Shown here piece after piece: positions 1 to 10,659 of a DNA stretch of 64,000 bases. A program made the translations under genes and the position numbers. This DNA is from Lycium barbarum (Eukaryota > Streptophyta > Magnoliopsida > Solanales > Solanaceae), in assembly GCF_019175385.1 (NCBI RefSeq), contig NC_083340.1, positions 9,002,336-9,066,335 of the forward strand. Direction: 5' to 3'. The notes beneath the pieces are model-generated. The model was not told the DNA's origin. It worked only from the letters and a program-made list of their open reading frames with translations, and did no database searches. Each line of letters opens with the position of its first letter. Positions within the stretch are counted from its first letter, which is position 1.

Positions 1-479
1 CCACACGGGCTATCCCATTTTATTTTCCGTTGATTCTATACTGTTAGCTCGTTAATTTTAGTTTCGTTACTAAGGTTGGTCACAGATCTTTTAAACCGCG
101 TACAAATTCAATTGTTGCATTCTTTTTAGGGTAAACAATACTCGTAGTTGCTAAGAATTAAGTGATATATAGGTTAGAATCAAACATTTAAATAAGCAAA
201 AATGAATCATCTGTGATATTCATATTATGTTTTAAGCAAGGATCACAAATGTGTCAAGATTTATTTTGAAAGAAAATTTTGTGTAACATTTTAAATTTAT
301 CTCCGGAGATAAATATATTTATATGTTTGAATGGTTTTTTTTTTTAATTTTGTTCAACACCAACTAAACAAACCAAACGAACAAACATAATACCTGCATT
401 TTTTTACTCTTAAATCTCTTTTGCAACATGAAGGGTGCGCTTTTTTTCAAAACTATGAAGAGAGATTTACATTCTTAAA
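1..479. other. AT-rich intergenic DNA, nothing recognised
   Basis: No open frame of note and no recognisable repeat. It may hold the eroded continuation of the copia gag/pol that starts to the right, because the minus-strand gag similarity fades out around 480. Confidence 0.5.
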
Positions 480-830
480 AGTATACTTAAGTTTTAGTTC
501 CTCTTTTGTTTATGATTTCCACCTCTTGTTGTAAATATAGCAGTTGGATTCATGTGTTCATTCATCATCTGACTTGTTCCTGACACAGTCTTTTGGCTCT
601 CATCTTGATTTAATCATTGCATAGGCCTGATTCACACTAGGAACTTGTTGCATCATCAAGATCTGACTCCTAGCTGGCTATAGCTATCACTAAGTCCCAT
701 TAAAAATTGCAACAATCTTTGATACTGTAGATGCTCAACAAACTCTCTGAATCTAGGACAATCACAGGAAGGTGGGGGCATAATTGAGCCATATTCATCC
801 CATAGGCCCTTAAGCCTAAAGCCTAAAACA
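480..830 (-). pseudogene. Ty1/copia gag, C-terminal piece
   Basis: On the minus strand the frame reads LKGLWDEYGS, then CDCPRF and LLQFLMGLSDSYSQ, the typical second half of plant copia gag (UBN2/Retrotran_gag type). After a frameshift near 610-640 it continues with QILMMQQVPSVNQAYAMI and GTSQMMNEHMNPTAIFTTRG. No zinc knuckle or pol was found beyond it. It begins exactly where the gag piece at 4035-4340 stops, so both appear to come from one element. The frame is broken and no product is expected. Confidence 0.75.
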
Positions 831-903
831 ATTTCTATTATATATAAATGTGGTAAAGGGACGAACACAGCTTCCCATGATTGTATCATGGGCTTTAAAA
901 ATT

Positions 904-1660
904 GTACACGCAATGAATGTTTATACCATAAGTTATATAAATTGTACAGTTTAACTAGCTACTTTTTTATCTCACGTGGACATATGTCATAGTGTTGAAT
1001 ATTTATTCTATCCTCATGTATACACGTATGCACCTCAAATTTAATTCCCTGACACACACTTTTACTTGTTCGTAAATGAAGTACTTAACATTACTTTTTT
1101 GACATATGTGCTGAATATTTATTCTATCCTCGTGTATACACGTATGCACCTCAAATTTAATTCTCCGGCACATTTATTTCCTCCGTGCACTTTTACTTGT
1201 TCGTAAATGAAGTACTCAACATTACTTTTTTAATATTCATTCTCTCCTCATGTATACACATATGTCACTTCAATTTTAATCCTCTGACACGTATCTATTT
1301 CCTCCGTGCATTTTTACTTGTTCATAAATAAAGTACTTAACATAAAAATTGTACACGCAATGAATGTTTGCACCAAAAGCTATATAAATTGTACACTTTA
1401 ACCAACTACTTTTTTATCCATGTGGACATATGTCATAGTACTGAATATTTATTCTATCCTCGTGTATACACGTATGCACTTCAAATTTAATTCTTCGATA
1501 CATATTTATTTCATAAATGAAGTACTAAACATTACTTTTTGAATATTTATTCTCTCCTCATGTATACACATATGCAATTCAATTTTAATTCTCTAACACA
1601 TATTTATTTCCTCCATGCACTTTTACTTGTTCATAAATGAAGTACTTAACATTACTAAAA
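904..1660. repeat. Complex direct repeats, ~100-120 bp subunits in ~447-bp units
   Basis: A motif of the form tcctcRtgtatacacRtatg followed by a tcaa/tttaatt tract recurs at about 1011, 1128, 1245, 1457 and 1555, and again near 3092. A second motif (gtacacgcaatgaatgttt) occurs at 904 and 1351, 447 bp apart, and a degraded version lies near 2985. The block is therefore a higher-order direct repeat. No coding content is seen. Confidence 0.7.
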
Positions 1661-1685
1661 TATATATATATATATATATATATAT
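1657..1685. repeat. (TA)n microsatellite
   Basis: An uninterrupted TA dinucleotide run just left of the LINE insertion site. Confidence 0.9.
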
Positions 1686-1720
1686 GTCCAAATTTCTTGT
1701 TCATTTATAAAATCAAGATA

Positions 1721-2464
1721 CAACAACAACAACAACAACAACAACATACCCAGTTAATCCCACAACGTGGGGTCTGGGGAGGGTAGAGTGTACGCAGACC
1801 TTACCCCCACCTTAGGTAGGGAGGCTGTTTCCGGAAGACCCTCGGCTCAAGAGAAAGCATAAGAAAGGTCAGATACGGGCAAACACATCAAAGCAGTTAT
1901 GAAAATGAAAACAGTGAAAGTAAATTAGCCATTATAAACCATTATAAACCAACAGATACTGGCAGAAATCAAGAGACAAGAAACTATAGAGCAACATAGC
2001 TACTCGTAAGAAAGGATAAACGCAACTACTTACTAGCCTTCTACCCTAATATGAGTCCTTCATACCCTCCTATCTAAGGTCATGTCCTCGGTAAGCAGGA
2101 AATGCGCCATGTCCTGTCTAATCACTTCCCCCCAATACTTCTTCGGTCTACCTGTACCTCTTCTGAAACCGTCATTGGCCAACCTCTCGCACTTCCGCAC
2201 TGGGGCATTTGCATCTCTCCGCATCACATGCCCAAACCATCTCAGCCTCGCTTCCCGTATCTTGCCTTCCACTGAGGCTACCCCAACCTTGTCTCGGATG
2301 ACTTCATTCCTAATCCTATCGCTCCTAGTGTGCCCACACATCCATCGCAGCATTCTCATGTCCGCCACTTTCATCTTCTGAACATGAGATTTCTTGATTG
2401 GCCAACACTCCGCCCCATACAACATAGTCGGTCTAACGACCACTTTGTAGAACTTGCCTTTAAG
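1721..2464 (-). mobile_element. 5'-truncated RTE-type LINE with 17-bp TSD
   Basis: The minus-strand frame at 2060-2464 encodes the C-terminal end of a non-LTR reverse transcriptase: [14 protein letters not shown], then [27 protein letters not shown] and RPKKYW, a widespread plant RTE/'craniofacial-like' RT tail. It is followed by a 3' UTR and a (TTG)n tail, seen on the plus strand as (CAA)n at 1721-1745. The sequence tttataaaatcaagata is present at 1704-1720 and again at 2465-2481, a perfect 17-bp TSD. The 3' UTR carries the ggtctgggga/gcagaccttac core shared with the SINEs of this window. The copy is dead by truncation. Confidence 0.9.
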
Positions 2465-2766
2465 TTTATAAAATCAAGATAAAATTAATTAAATCTTTCT
2501 CATCTTAACCTTTCCGTCTCATATTACTTGGCCACATTACTAAAAATATATGTCCATATTACTTGTGCATTTACAAAACCAAGATAAAATTAATTAAATC
2601 TTTCTCATCTTACCCTTAGTAATAAATGTTCTTGAAAAATAGTCAATTTTGATTAGAATGTATTTATTGGAGAGAGATAGGGGTACGGTAGTAAAATACA
2701 TCTTTTATTTATAATTTCTTAAGAGGCGTGCAAAAGAAATGTGACAAGTAATATGAGATAGAGGGA

Positions 2767-2965
2767 GTATATATTTTACTATAATATTCATATTTATTGG
2801 TGTAAGTCTCAATAGCCTTCGAAAATGATTTGAAAATGAGTAATTAATGTGAAGGATAAAATTAATAATAAGAACAAAAATTTCTTTCTTTTGATCATGG
2901 ACAAGTAAAAGTAAACAGAGGAGTGACTTTTATCCCCAGTTTTCTTCTTTGTCAATACTTTAAAC
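2767..2965 (+). repeat. Direct repeat, copy 1
   Basis: About 190 bp beginning gtatatattttac and running through tatttattggtgta, gaaaatgatttgaaaa and cttctttgtcaatacttta. It is repeated 439 bp downstream at 3206-3400 with small indels. Confidence 0.8.
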
Positions 2966-3205
2966 GTGAAGAGAGGACGAACAATAGCAATGAAAATTTA
3001 TACCAAAAGTTATATAAATTGTACAGTTTAACTAACTACTTTTTTATTCCACTTGGACATATGTCATAGTACTGAGTATTTATTCTCTTCTCATGTATAC
3101 ATGTATGCACTTCAATTTTAATTCTCCTACACGTATTTATTCCCTCCATGGACTTTCACTTGTTCACTTTTGACTTTTTACGTTCTTTAAGAATTAATAA
3201 ATGAA

Positions 3206-3400
3206 GTATATATTTTATCATAATATCCATATTTATTGGTGTATAATCTCAATAGCCTCAGAAAATGATTTGAAAAAAAGTAATTAATGTGAAGGATAAA
3301 ATAAGAAGAATAAAAATTTCTTTTTTGAACGTCGACAAGTAAAAGTGAAAGGAGAGAATGACTTTTATCCCCGTTTTCCTTCTTTGTCAATACTTTACTT
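3206..3400 (+). repeat. Direct repeat, copy 2
   Basis: Second copy of the block at 2767-2965. The spacing of about 440 bp resembles the 447-bp spacing at 904/1351 and suggests an old tandem array that the LINE later interrupted. Confidence 0.8.
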
Positions 3401-4034
3401 ATTTTACTCTCCTTTGCATTCTCTCATTATTGTTTCTTTACATTATAAAATGTATTTGGAGATTTGCGATATAACATATATCTTTCTAATTTTTATTTCT
3501 CTGTAACAATTCGTTTTATCTATAATTGTTAATATAAAAAATTATAATATATTTTTTAATTAATTTAATAAAATATTTTATTAGTTTTGCTTTTAAAAAA
3601 TCCAATATATACAACAATGGTTCTTATGTTTGGATCTGAACAGTTAATTAATTGGAATGAATATCAACCTGTCGGTATACATATAAGATATTAAAGAATT
3701 TAAAAGAAAAAATCTAGAATCAAAATATTAATTTTCCTTCATATTCTTACTAATTTTCTTTTTCACATCGATGAACAACTTTCATTATCATAACAATGAG
3801 AAAAAAGTCCGACTCTTTCCATCTCAAAGACTTAATTCCATCATATGTTTTTAAATTTTAAACTCCATTTTTTAATTATAACTAAAGTGATGGTACATAA
3901 AATACATTTTGTATATCTTGCTATATATAATAACAATTAGAATGTTTTTAAAAGTTATTTTCAAAATACAAACCTTAAAGACTGGCTAATTAAAATGAAA
4001 AGACATGTTCGGTATCGCACTGTCATGTATGCTA
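3401..4034. other. AT-rich DNA without recognised gene
   Basis: No frame or repeat that I recognise. It is the right part of the DNA that separates the two copia gag pieces. Confidence 0.5.
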
Positions 4035-4340
4035 GTATACATATAATGAAGAAACACCCTGAAGTGAAGTGGAAATTTCCTTATGCAGTTTAAAAGCTCG
4101 AGAACTGCAAATTTTGTCGAACCTTTCCTTTAAAATTTCCAAGATTAAATGAGTATTTGAACAAAAAAGCACTCCACCAAATAAATCCTTACTTACATTA
4201 CAAATTAGCCACGAGGCCACGATTGCATTGTAACGACTCCAGAGGCGCACCAAATCTCCTGTATAATCATCTATCTTCTCAAATCCTTCCATGAATCCCA
4301 ATCTGTTCTTCCCTAGCAAGGCTAGTTTCATAGCTATGCT
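4035..4340 (-). pseudogene. Ty1/copia gag, middle piece
   Basis: The minus strand encodes TLWSIAMKLALLGKNRLGF, then WSRYNAIVASWLICNVSKDL, ILKERFDKICSSRAF and LHKEISTSLQGVSSLYVY. These are the hallmark blocks of plant copia gag. It stops at an in-frame TAG at 4032-4034, where foreign sequence begins. The next expected gag residues (LKGLWDEYG) are found 3.2 kb away at about 820. At the other end the codons for TLW are split by the hAT element at 4349-4922. Confidence 0.85.
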
Positions 4341-4348
4341 CCATAAGG

Positions 4349-4922
4349 TAGGGTTGTTCAAAACCAATAGCGATTCCGTAAGAATTTAGATTTTTTTATA
4401 AGGTTATCAGTTCTGTAACGGTTTTAAATTTTTTTCTGGATGAAACGATAACCCGATAATAATATTAAATTACAATTTTCACTTGTTCAGCTGTTACTTG
4501 TCAGCTTATATTTAGCTTTGCCTCTTCTCTGTTTTTGTACTTTAGCATTTGAGTGGGCTGGCATAAGTTGACTGCATGAGCCGCTATTAGGAACATGAAA
4601 TGTGTGCATTTGTTTGAGCCTTGCGTGGTATAAATATTTGGAGAAGAAAAGATAGAGGAACCAAAAGTTCCTTATTAGTTAAGCCAATGCCAAATTGCAG
4701 GGGCAGTGACATTTTCCTCTGATAACATATTTGATAAAATGAATTTGAAGTTTTGAAGTTTGTGTCATTTAATATCTCACTTGTAGCAATCGAACCGTTA
4801 ACGACCAATAATTGATAAACCAATAACGGATATCTTAATAGTACTGTAATGATTTAGCATATCTACAAATTGATAACTAATAACATTCAAGACCGAACCA
4901 AATCACCCGATAAGCACCCCTA
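4349..4922. mobile_element. Non-autonomous hAT element nested in copia gag, 8-bp TSD
   Basis: The left end reads tagggttgttcaaaacc and the right end, inverted, reads taggggtgcttatcggg, a typical hAT terminal inverted repeat. The flanks are ccataagg (4341-4348) and ccataaag (4923-4930), an 8-bp TSD with one mismatch. It is 574 bp long and has no transposase frame. Excising it joins the gag reading frame on either side (..YTLW / TLWSIAM..). Confidence 0.88.
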
Positions 4923-5030
4923 CCATAAAGTGTAAATGTCCGATCCTGCCAACATAATTCCAACAGAGAATGATCCTGGTGCGTCTGATGGATATATACA
5001 GGTACAAAGGATAATGATGATCTACATTCT
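4923..5030 (-). pseudogene. Ty1/copia gag, N-terminal piece
   Basis: The minus-strand frame gives YPSDAPGSFSVGIMLAGSD followed by YTLW, the usual start of plant copia gag (HPSDAPG..). It lies between the primer-binding site at about 5176 and the nested hAT element, in the order expected for a minus-strand element. Confidence 0.75.
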
Positions 5031-5175
5031 TAGTCGCCACTGTTGCTATTGGACTCTACATTGAAGCTCCTGAGGTTCCATGCAAATCGAATTCACAGTT
5101 TATAGATCAAGCTACAAGTTTCTTGAATTCTTCACTATATTCTAAAGTAATTCCCCCCGATCTGTACTCGCGAAA

Positions 5176-5186
5176 CTCTGATATCA
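5176..5186 (-). promoter_or_regulatory. Copia primer-binding site (initiator tRNA-Met type)
   Basis: The minus strand reads TGATATCAGAG directly inside the LTR end. It resembles the tRNA-iMet complement TGGTATCAGAGC used by most plant copia elements, with one internal change. Confidence 0.7.
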
Positions 5187-5590
5187 TGTAGAGTTGCTGA
5201 ATCCCGGCAACTATTAGAATGAGATGCAAGATTTGAATTCTGAGAAGAAAAAAGAATGCAGCAGAGAAGAAGAGAAGTGCTACACTTTTGGGGAAACTAT
5301 CTTGCATAAAATGGAACAATGTACAAGCTAAAGAACATACACACTATGCTAGCTCACCTCACTAATCGACTTACTTAACCTACATTGAACTGACTAACTG
5401 ACTGCTAACTGAGTGCTAACTCTAACTAACAATGGCAATTAATCACCTAACTAACTGCAGTACAAATACCATTAGTTTACCAACTAGATCATAGTAGCTG
5501 CAGCTGTTAGCTAGTCGTACATCCAATGTGCAGCATGTTGAGGCTGTACTTCAAAGCACATCAATGCATCTACCAAACTCTGTCACAACA
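5187..5590 (-). mobile_element. 5' LTR of the dismantled copia element
   Basis: On the minus strand it starts TGTTGTGACAG and ends CTCTACA, that is TG..CA, and abuts the primer-binding site. It is about 404 bp long. It contains a short run of ctaactgactgctaactg-type direct repeats. No second LTR was found in the window, so the element has lost its 3' part or the part lies off the left edge. The outer boundary is inferred from the TG end only. Confidence 0.6.
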
Positions 5591-5599
5591 TTCTATAAA

Positions 5600-6010
5600 C
5601 TTTTTATATCATAAAGATAACTTTTGGAGAAATAATGTAGCAACTTTTAGAACCATAAGATCCTCATAATGTACACAGTAGAGAGGTTATAATGCGGGAT
5701 GTAATCTGAGTGAAGGAGTTGGAATAAAAGGCAATGACGGAATAATCAAACCATCTAGGCCTTTTTTTCTTCGGTTTGATTCAATTTTCCAATTTTCCGT
5801 GAACACTCCTAATTGCAACTAGCATTGTTATCGTTTCGTGGACTAAATTATCCCGACATTATAATTCATGTTTGATGGGATAAGGTGGGATATACACAAT
5901 TAAGTTTGAGATTAAATTTATATTATGTTTGATTGACGATATAACATATGGAGTAACTTTTAGAATAGTAAGACTAGCATCCTCATAGTTTACACAATAG
6001 ATATGTTATA
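5600..6010 (+). repeat. Dispersed repeat (two copies; also at 12.6-12.9 kb)
   Basis: The motif aacttttagaa.aataagat..cctcata..gtacaca.tagagaggttata occurs near 5636-5700 and 5953-6015. Related sequence with the same order (taacttttagaacaataaaatctac, ctcataat, agaggttataacg) occurs near 12640 and 12785-12850. A 24-bp stretch at 5715-5738 also matches the coding strand of the exonuclease gene at about 6533-6556. Confidence 0.55.
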
Positions 6011-6156
6011 GCGCCTCAGAAAATCTGCACAAATTATACAGATTCCATGTATTGTCAAAAAAGCCACAAATCAAAAATTCTTTAAAGGAGAAATTAGAAC
6101 ACAATTTTATACACATTCATTGGAATTAATCAATAGCTGTACAAGATACCAAACAA

Positions 6157-6801
6157 TCAATACTCCACTGTGTTCAACATCTCAGAAAACAAATTCATCC
6201 CAATTTCAAAAGACACAAAAGCATCAATACAAGCATATTCAACTTGTTCATACACCAAATCTTCAGCATCCCATTGACTCATAGTAACACTAAAACGCTT
6301 CTCCATAACTTTACCAAGAACTTCAAACCCCATTCTCTTCAACCCTATCCTCCCATACTCCTCAACTTCCCTAACAACAACTGCTAACCTGTTCAAATCA
6401 ACCGGGTTCGCTACAACCAACCTGTAATCATTAAACAACTTCAAAACATCGCCATGCACGCCAACACCTACGTACGTAAAATTAGGGTTTCCAAGAAAAG
6501 CATAAAGAGAGTTCGGTATGTAGTCTGCATGGAGGAGTTGGAATAAAAGGCAACGACGACCAACGCAAAGCTGGAGAAGCGCAACGGGGTTTTGGTTGTC
6601 GTGGTTAGTACGCGCCGCTAACCACTCAATGTCTAAACCAATAAGGAGTTTGTGGAGTCTTTTACGGTGAATGTGGATTGTTTGACCGATCCATTGATCA
6701 ACTATGGAAGCTGTTTTTGTAACTGTTACTTTGATTTGGTCTTCGTAGAATGGGACAGTGCAGAATAAGGTTTGAGTTTGGGTTCTTGAGATTTCAGCCA
6801 T
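6157..6801 (-). CDS. WRN-type 3'-5' exonuclease domain protein
   Basis: A single-exon frame of 214 codons, intact from ATG to stop. It looks like a member of the plant Werner-like exonuclease (WEX) group: DEDDy nucleases that degrade single strands or recessed 3' ends of DNA or RNA. Visible motifs are Exo I as LDIEW (Asp57, Glu59), Exo II as VGVGVHGD (Asp118), and Exo III as Y-x3-D in EYACIDAF (Tyr189, Asp193). Together they supply the four metal-binding acids and the tyrosine. In Exo II the common 'GIDGD' reads 'GVHGD', but the catalytic Asp is kept. No helicase domain follows, as usual in plants, where exonuclease and helicase are separate proteins. There is no signal peptide or membrane segment. 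The length fits the family. Substrate cannot be told from sequence. Confidence 0.88.
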   Translation of the reverse strand: MAEISRTQTQTLFCTVPFYEDQIKVTVTKTASIVDQWIGQTIHIHRKRLHKLLIGLDIEWLAARTNHDNQNPVALLQLCVGRRCLLFQLLHADYIPNSLYAFLGNPNFTYVGVGVHGDVLKLFNDYRLVVANPVDLNRLAVVVREVEEYGRIGLKRMGFEVLGKVMEKRFSVTMSQWDAEDLVYEQVEYACIDAFVSFEIGMNLFSEMLNTVEY

Positions 6802-7030
6802 GGTGATTTGTGAGAAGAGAGTAAATTAATTAAGCGTATGGTGACTGGTGAGATTCTTGAATTGGGATTTTGGTGTAATTTTGTGATATTGGAAAGAGAT
6901 ATAGCGGTTAAATAATGTAGAGTTTATATGGAGTTTGCCTATGTTGAGTAGGATTGGGAGCGTTCTTTTTCCTTGACTAAATTCTGTTTTGCCAAACAAG
7001 AAGAGAAACACGCAATCTAATAAATAGTCT

Positions 7031-7269
7031 AACCGAGTGGGCGTGGGGGGAGGGAGGGTTGAGGGTGTAACAAAATCCTTTTTGGTCTTTTTTTTTCCGT
7101 CCCACTTCAGTCCTCATCTGTGAATAAACTACTCCCTCCAAGAAGATTGTTCTGATTCGGATTATAAAAATACTAGGTTCAAACTAATTAATATTGTGAA
7201 TTCGGATAAAGAATTTTTAAATATTTTAAAATAAAAATTACATATTTAGAAACTGGATAAAAAGTAATC
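7031..7269. other. Upstream region of the exonuclease gene
   Basis: AT-rich intergenic sequence with a G-run (about 7045-7055) and poly-T. It is probably promoter DNA of the minus-strand exonuclease gene, but no TATA element could be assigned with confidence. Confidence 0.3.
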
Positions 7270-7272
7270 ATG

Positions 7273-7510
7273 CCGTCCCAATTTATATGACGCTCTTTCT
7301 TTTTTAGTCAGTCCCAAAAAGAATGACATATTTCTATATTTGGTAACAATTTAACTTTATAATACACATTTTACTCTTAATGAAATAATTTACATATACA
7401 GAAATATCTATAGCTCATTTTAGACCACAAATTTCAAAAGTCATTCTTTCTTTCTTTATAAACTCTGTGTCAAGTCAAACACCTTCATATAAATTGGGAG
7501 GGATGGAGTA
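7273..7510. mobile_element. Stowaway-like MITE
   Basis: The left end has ccgtcccaatttatatga and the right end has tcatataaattgggagggatggagta, inverted repeats of the 'ctccctccgtcccaattta' type. The size is about 240 bp. The left terminus is damaged, so only the inner part of that repeat matches. It has no coding content. Confidence 0.75.
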
Positions 7511-8496
7511 CTATAACTCACGACAGTTAACGATGCAAAATATTTAGAAAGTACTTGAAAAAATTATTGTAAAAAAAATATCCTTTGACTGTCCAAATAG
7601 TAACTAAGACAATCTTTTCGGAACGAAACGAGTATCAAATTTTCAGCATGAATTCAGGCCCATAAATATCAAGTTTTTAAAACAAGATTTTAAATATTTA
7701 GAAACTACATAAATTTCTATAAGTCACAAAAATTAATAATTCAAAATTTTTTGAAAGACATGAAAACAATGTGTTAAAAAATTTATCAATTATATCACAC
7801 ACTAACCTATAATGCTCAACGAAGCAGGATGCAAAGAAAGAAGAATTCAATAAAAGGATCAAAGCAAAAATACGGCTACCAAACGAAAGGCTACACGATC
7901 AACGAGCTAACTAGTGGTAACAATATTTGAAAAGGCTAAAATTCACAAGACATATCAAAGAAAACTTATTATCATCTTCTAAACAGAGCAATATTTTTTA
8001 TTGCGCTTCAATAAAATATGCAGGGTAAGTTCCATAGGGGCCAGAGACTGCCTGGAAAACTGAAGTGATATGCGGAGGAGCTCTCGATCTTTCTAACTTC
8101 GGCTTTCATGCTGGACACACAACTCGCGTAGAGGATCAGATGGTCAGCCTATGCGCCCAGAGTTCGACAGTTGGGGATAACCTTACAGCCCGATATTCGA
8201 GGAATCATGACATATCTCATTTTCATAATTCACAATCCTCATGTAACAATGGTTTCGACGTGCTTACAGTTAAGGGAGTTAGTTATCTAGGTCAAACTTA
8301 TATTTACCTCCTCAATCTCTGATTTATACCTGATCGAAAAACTCTGAGCAATACACTTCTACTTGTTTTTACTCTCATTACAATCGGCTTACTGTTTATA
8401 TGCATTCGATTTTGGTTTTCGCAGATGTTCAATTCCATCATTTGAAATTTGAATAAACTTCTTATCCTTTTTTATCTCATTATTTCCATCATCATA
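7511..8496. other. Intergenic DNA; short unrecognised frame at 8065-8322
   Basis: Mostly AT-rich. The part at 7990-8340 has a more balanced base composition and an 85-codon plus-strand frame with a Cys/His/Ser-rich product (HAGHTTRVEDQMVSLC..). I do not recognise it, and there is no supporting intron or neighbouring exon. It may be an eroded gene fragment. Confidence 0.3.
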
Positions 8497-8506
8497 CTTG
8501 TTTTGC

Positions 8507-9933
8507 GAGAAAATAGTCAAATCCCCCCTCAACGTATACCCGGATTAATTATGACGCACCCAATCTTTACGGCCGACCTATTACCTTCTGACCTTATTTT
8601 TTTTATATTTTTATATTTTTTTTAACTGACGTGACACAAAAAGCAACACTCTCCCCACGTCAGTGCCACGTTGGAATTTTTTTCACAAACAGTGACACAA
8701 AAACAAAGAGAAATAGAGATGGAGAAATACGGACTGAAAAAAAAAAAAAAGGATCATCTTCTCCCTTTTTCTCCGATTGCACCTCCTGCTGGAAAAAATC
8801 CTTCACTATCACCACTCACTTTCGCATCTTCTCCATCCATTCTTAACAACCATCAACCCATCCCCGCTCCCCGACTTTAAAAAACCAACTGATCTGACCA
8901 CGCCCCTTTTCTTTTTCTTCACGTCACAACAATAGCGAAACCAACGACCAAACTACCATTTCCCGACCTTTAAATCACCGAAAAACCCCCTAGTAAAAAG
9001 AAAACCAGTGCGCAATACCCATTTCACTACCCTAAACCATCACTGAAAATCACCATGAAAACACCCAACAAACAAATCTAAACAAAGGGAGTTTAATGTT
9101 CTCGGATTAAAATCGCGAGGTTTCATCTGTGTCTTAGTTTGAGTCGAGGTCCAGTCGTTTCAGATCTGTTTGGGTTTCGATTTGAGTTTCCGTTCGAGTT
9201 CCGGTCAAAGCTTCGGTTCGGGTCTTGTCGAATAATTCTGTGGAGGAAGAAAATGGGTTGAATGTGTGTGTGTCAATAAAGGAAGAAAATGAGTTGGTTG
9301 ATTTATTGAAAAAGATATGTACGATTCATGATGAAATTGAATGTGTGTGAAAATGGAGGAAGAAAATGGGTTGGTTGATTTCTTGAAAAGATATGTACGA
9401 TTGATGATCAAATTGAATGTGTGTGTTAATTAAACAAGAAAATGGGTTGAATGTGTGTGTGTTAATGGAGAAAGAATATGAGTTGGTTGATTTCTTGAAA
9501 AGATATTTATGATTGATGATGAAATTGAATGTGTGTGTTAATGGAGGAAGAAAATGGGTTGATTGATTTCTTGAAATGAAGAAGAAGAATGAGGGTTTAG
9601 TGATGAAGAAGATAAAATTAATGGAGGGTTTAATGATTAATTAGTGTAAATATAATTAATAAAAGAAAAATCAAATGAAAAAAAGAAGGGAAAAGAATAT
9701 AAAATTAAAATTTAGAAAGTTCCAACTGGCACTGACGTGGCGCCGATGTGGCGGAGAGTATGCAACACTCTCCCTTGTGCAACTGGCCATCTAATTTTTT
9801 TTATGTCACGTCAGCCGAAAAAGGGTACAAAACTACAAAAAAAATAAGGCCAGGGGTAATAAGTCGTCCGCAAAGGTTGGATGCGTCATAATTAATCCGA
9901 GTATACGTTGAGAGGACTTTTGACTATTTTCTC
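8507..9933. mobile_element. Non-autonomous Mutator-like element, 10-bp TSD
   Basis: Both ends carry a long inverted repeat of about 180 bp. It starts gagaaaatagtcaaa, includes ctcaacgtata and taattatgacgca, and continues inward to cactgacgtggcgcc-like sequence. The flanks are cttgttttgc at 8497-8506 and at 9934-9943, a perfect 10-bp duplication as expected of MULEs (9-10 bp). The 1,427-bp body has no transposase frame. The inside holds a C-rich leader-like stretch (8750-9070) and a GA/TG-rich minisatellite (9240-9590). Confidence 0.9.
9240..9590. repeat. Minisatellite inside the MULE
   Basis: Variants of gaagaaaatgggttg, gttgatttcttgaaa, agatatgtacgattgatga and aaattgaatgtgtgtg recur four to five times with unequal spacing (about 75-120 bp). 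Short frames here are by-products of the repeat. Confidence 0.8.
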
Positions 9934-9943
9934 CTTGTTTTGC

Positions 9944-10659
9944 TTAACATTATTTATTTGTGGTTGTTTCAAACCTCACATCAAAAAAATTCATAACTAA
10001 CTTGGGTTAATTTCATTGCTAAAGACCTCAATCAAATAAACTTAATTGATTTCCTAATAATCAAAATTTAGGCTAAACTGTAACTATGGCTATGCTGTAG
10101 ATAAACTACCTAAAGAGTAAAGATCGTCACATTTGGAACAAAAAATCACATAAAATAAAAGTAATTAAAGAAATCCCATAAAAGCCGCCGAATAACACTA
10201 CCAGATACTTCACTATTGATCTACAAAAAACTGGAGGAAAAGAGTAATAATTACGAAAATATTTAGAAGAGATATTCTAGTGAGAGAAATGTGCAAATAA
10301 AGTAATTAAATTAACGCTAATCTAATTTAGAGTTAAAGTAGTTGTTTTTTAGATTGGTTGTTTTTTGCAACTTTTCCGGTGCTCAACTAAACCCTCCACA
10401 AACTCATGAACTAGTACTGAGCCCAATTTAACAATTGTCCTTTAAATGAATATATAGGATATAAAATTTGTCCTTCAACTTTTCTTGCTCTTGAAGTTGA
10501 TACTTGTTTGAAATGTTTTTTCTTCTTATAATAATTAATTTTCTTGTTCTACTTTTATTTGTTAGTCTTACTGATTGTTATATTTTTGAAGACTTTCATA
10601 AGCAATGTATTTCGCCATTTGAATGTTTCTAGTGACAAAAAAGAATAATGTTTGATATA
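9944..10659. other. Intergenic DNA, nothing recognised
   Basis: AT-rich spacer between two Mutator-like elements, with no coding frame or repeat that I can name. Confidence 0.5.

Noticed and set aside
8631..8880. Two overlapping frames as a captured gene
   Set aside because: They overlap in different frames, cross a poly-A run and match no family I know; kept only as a possibility for the MULE interior.
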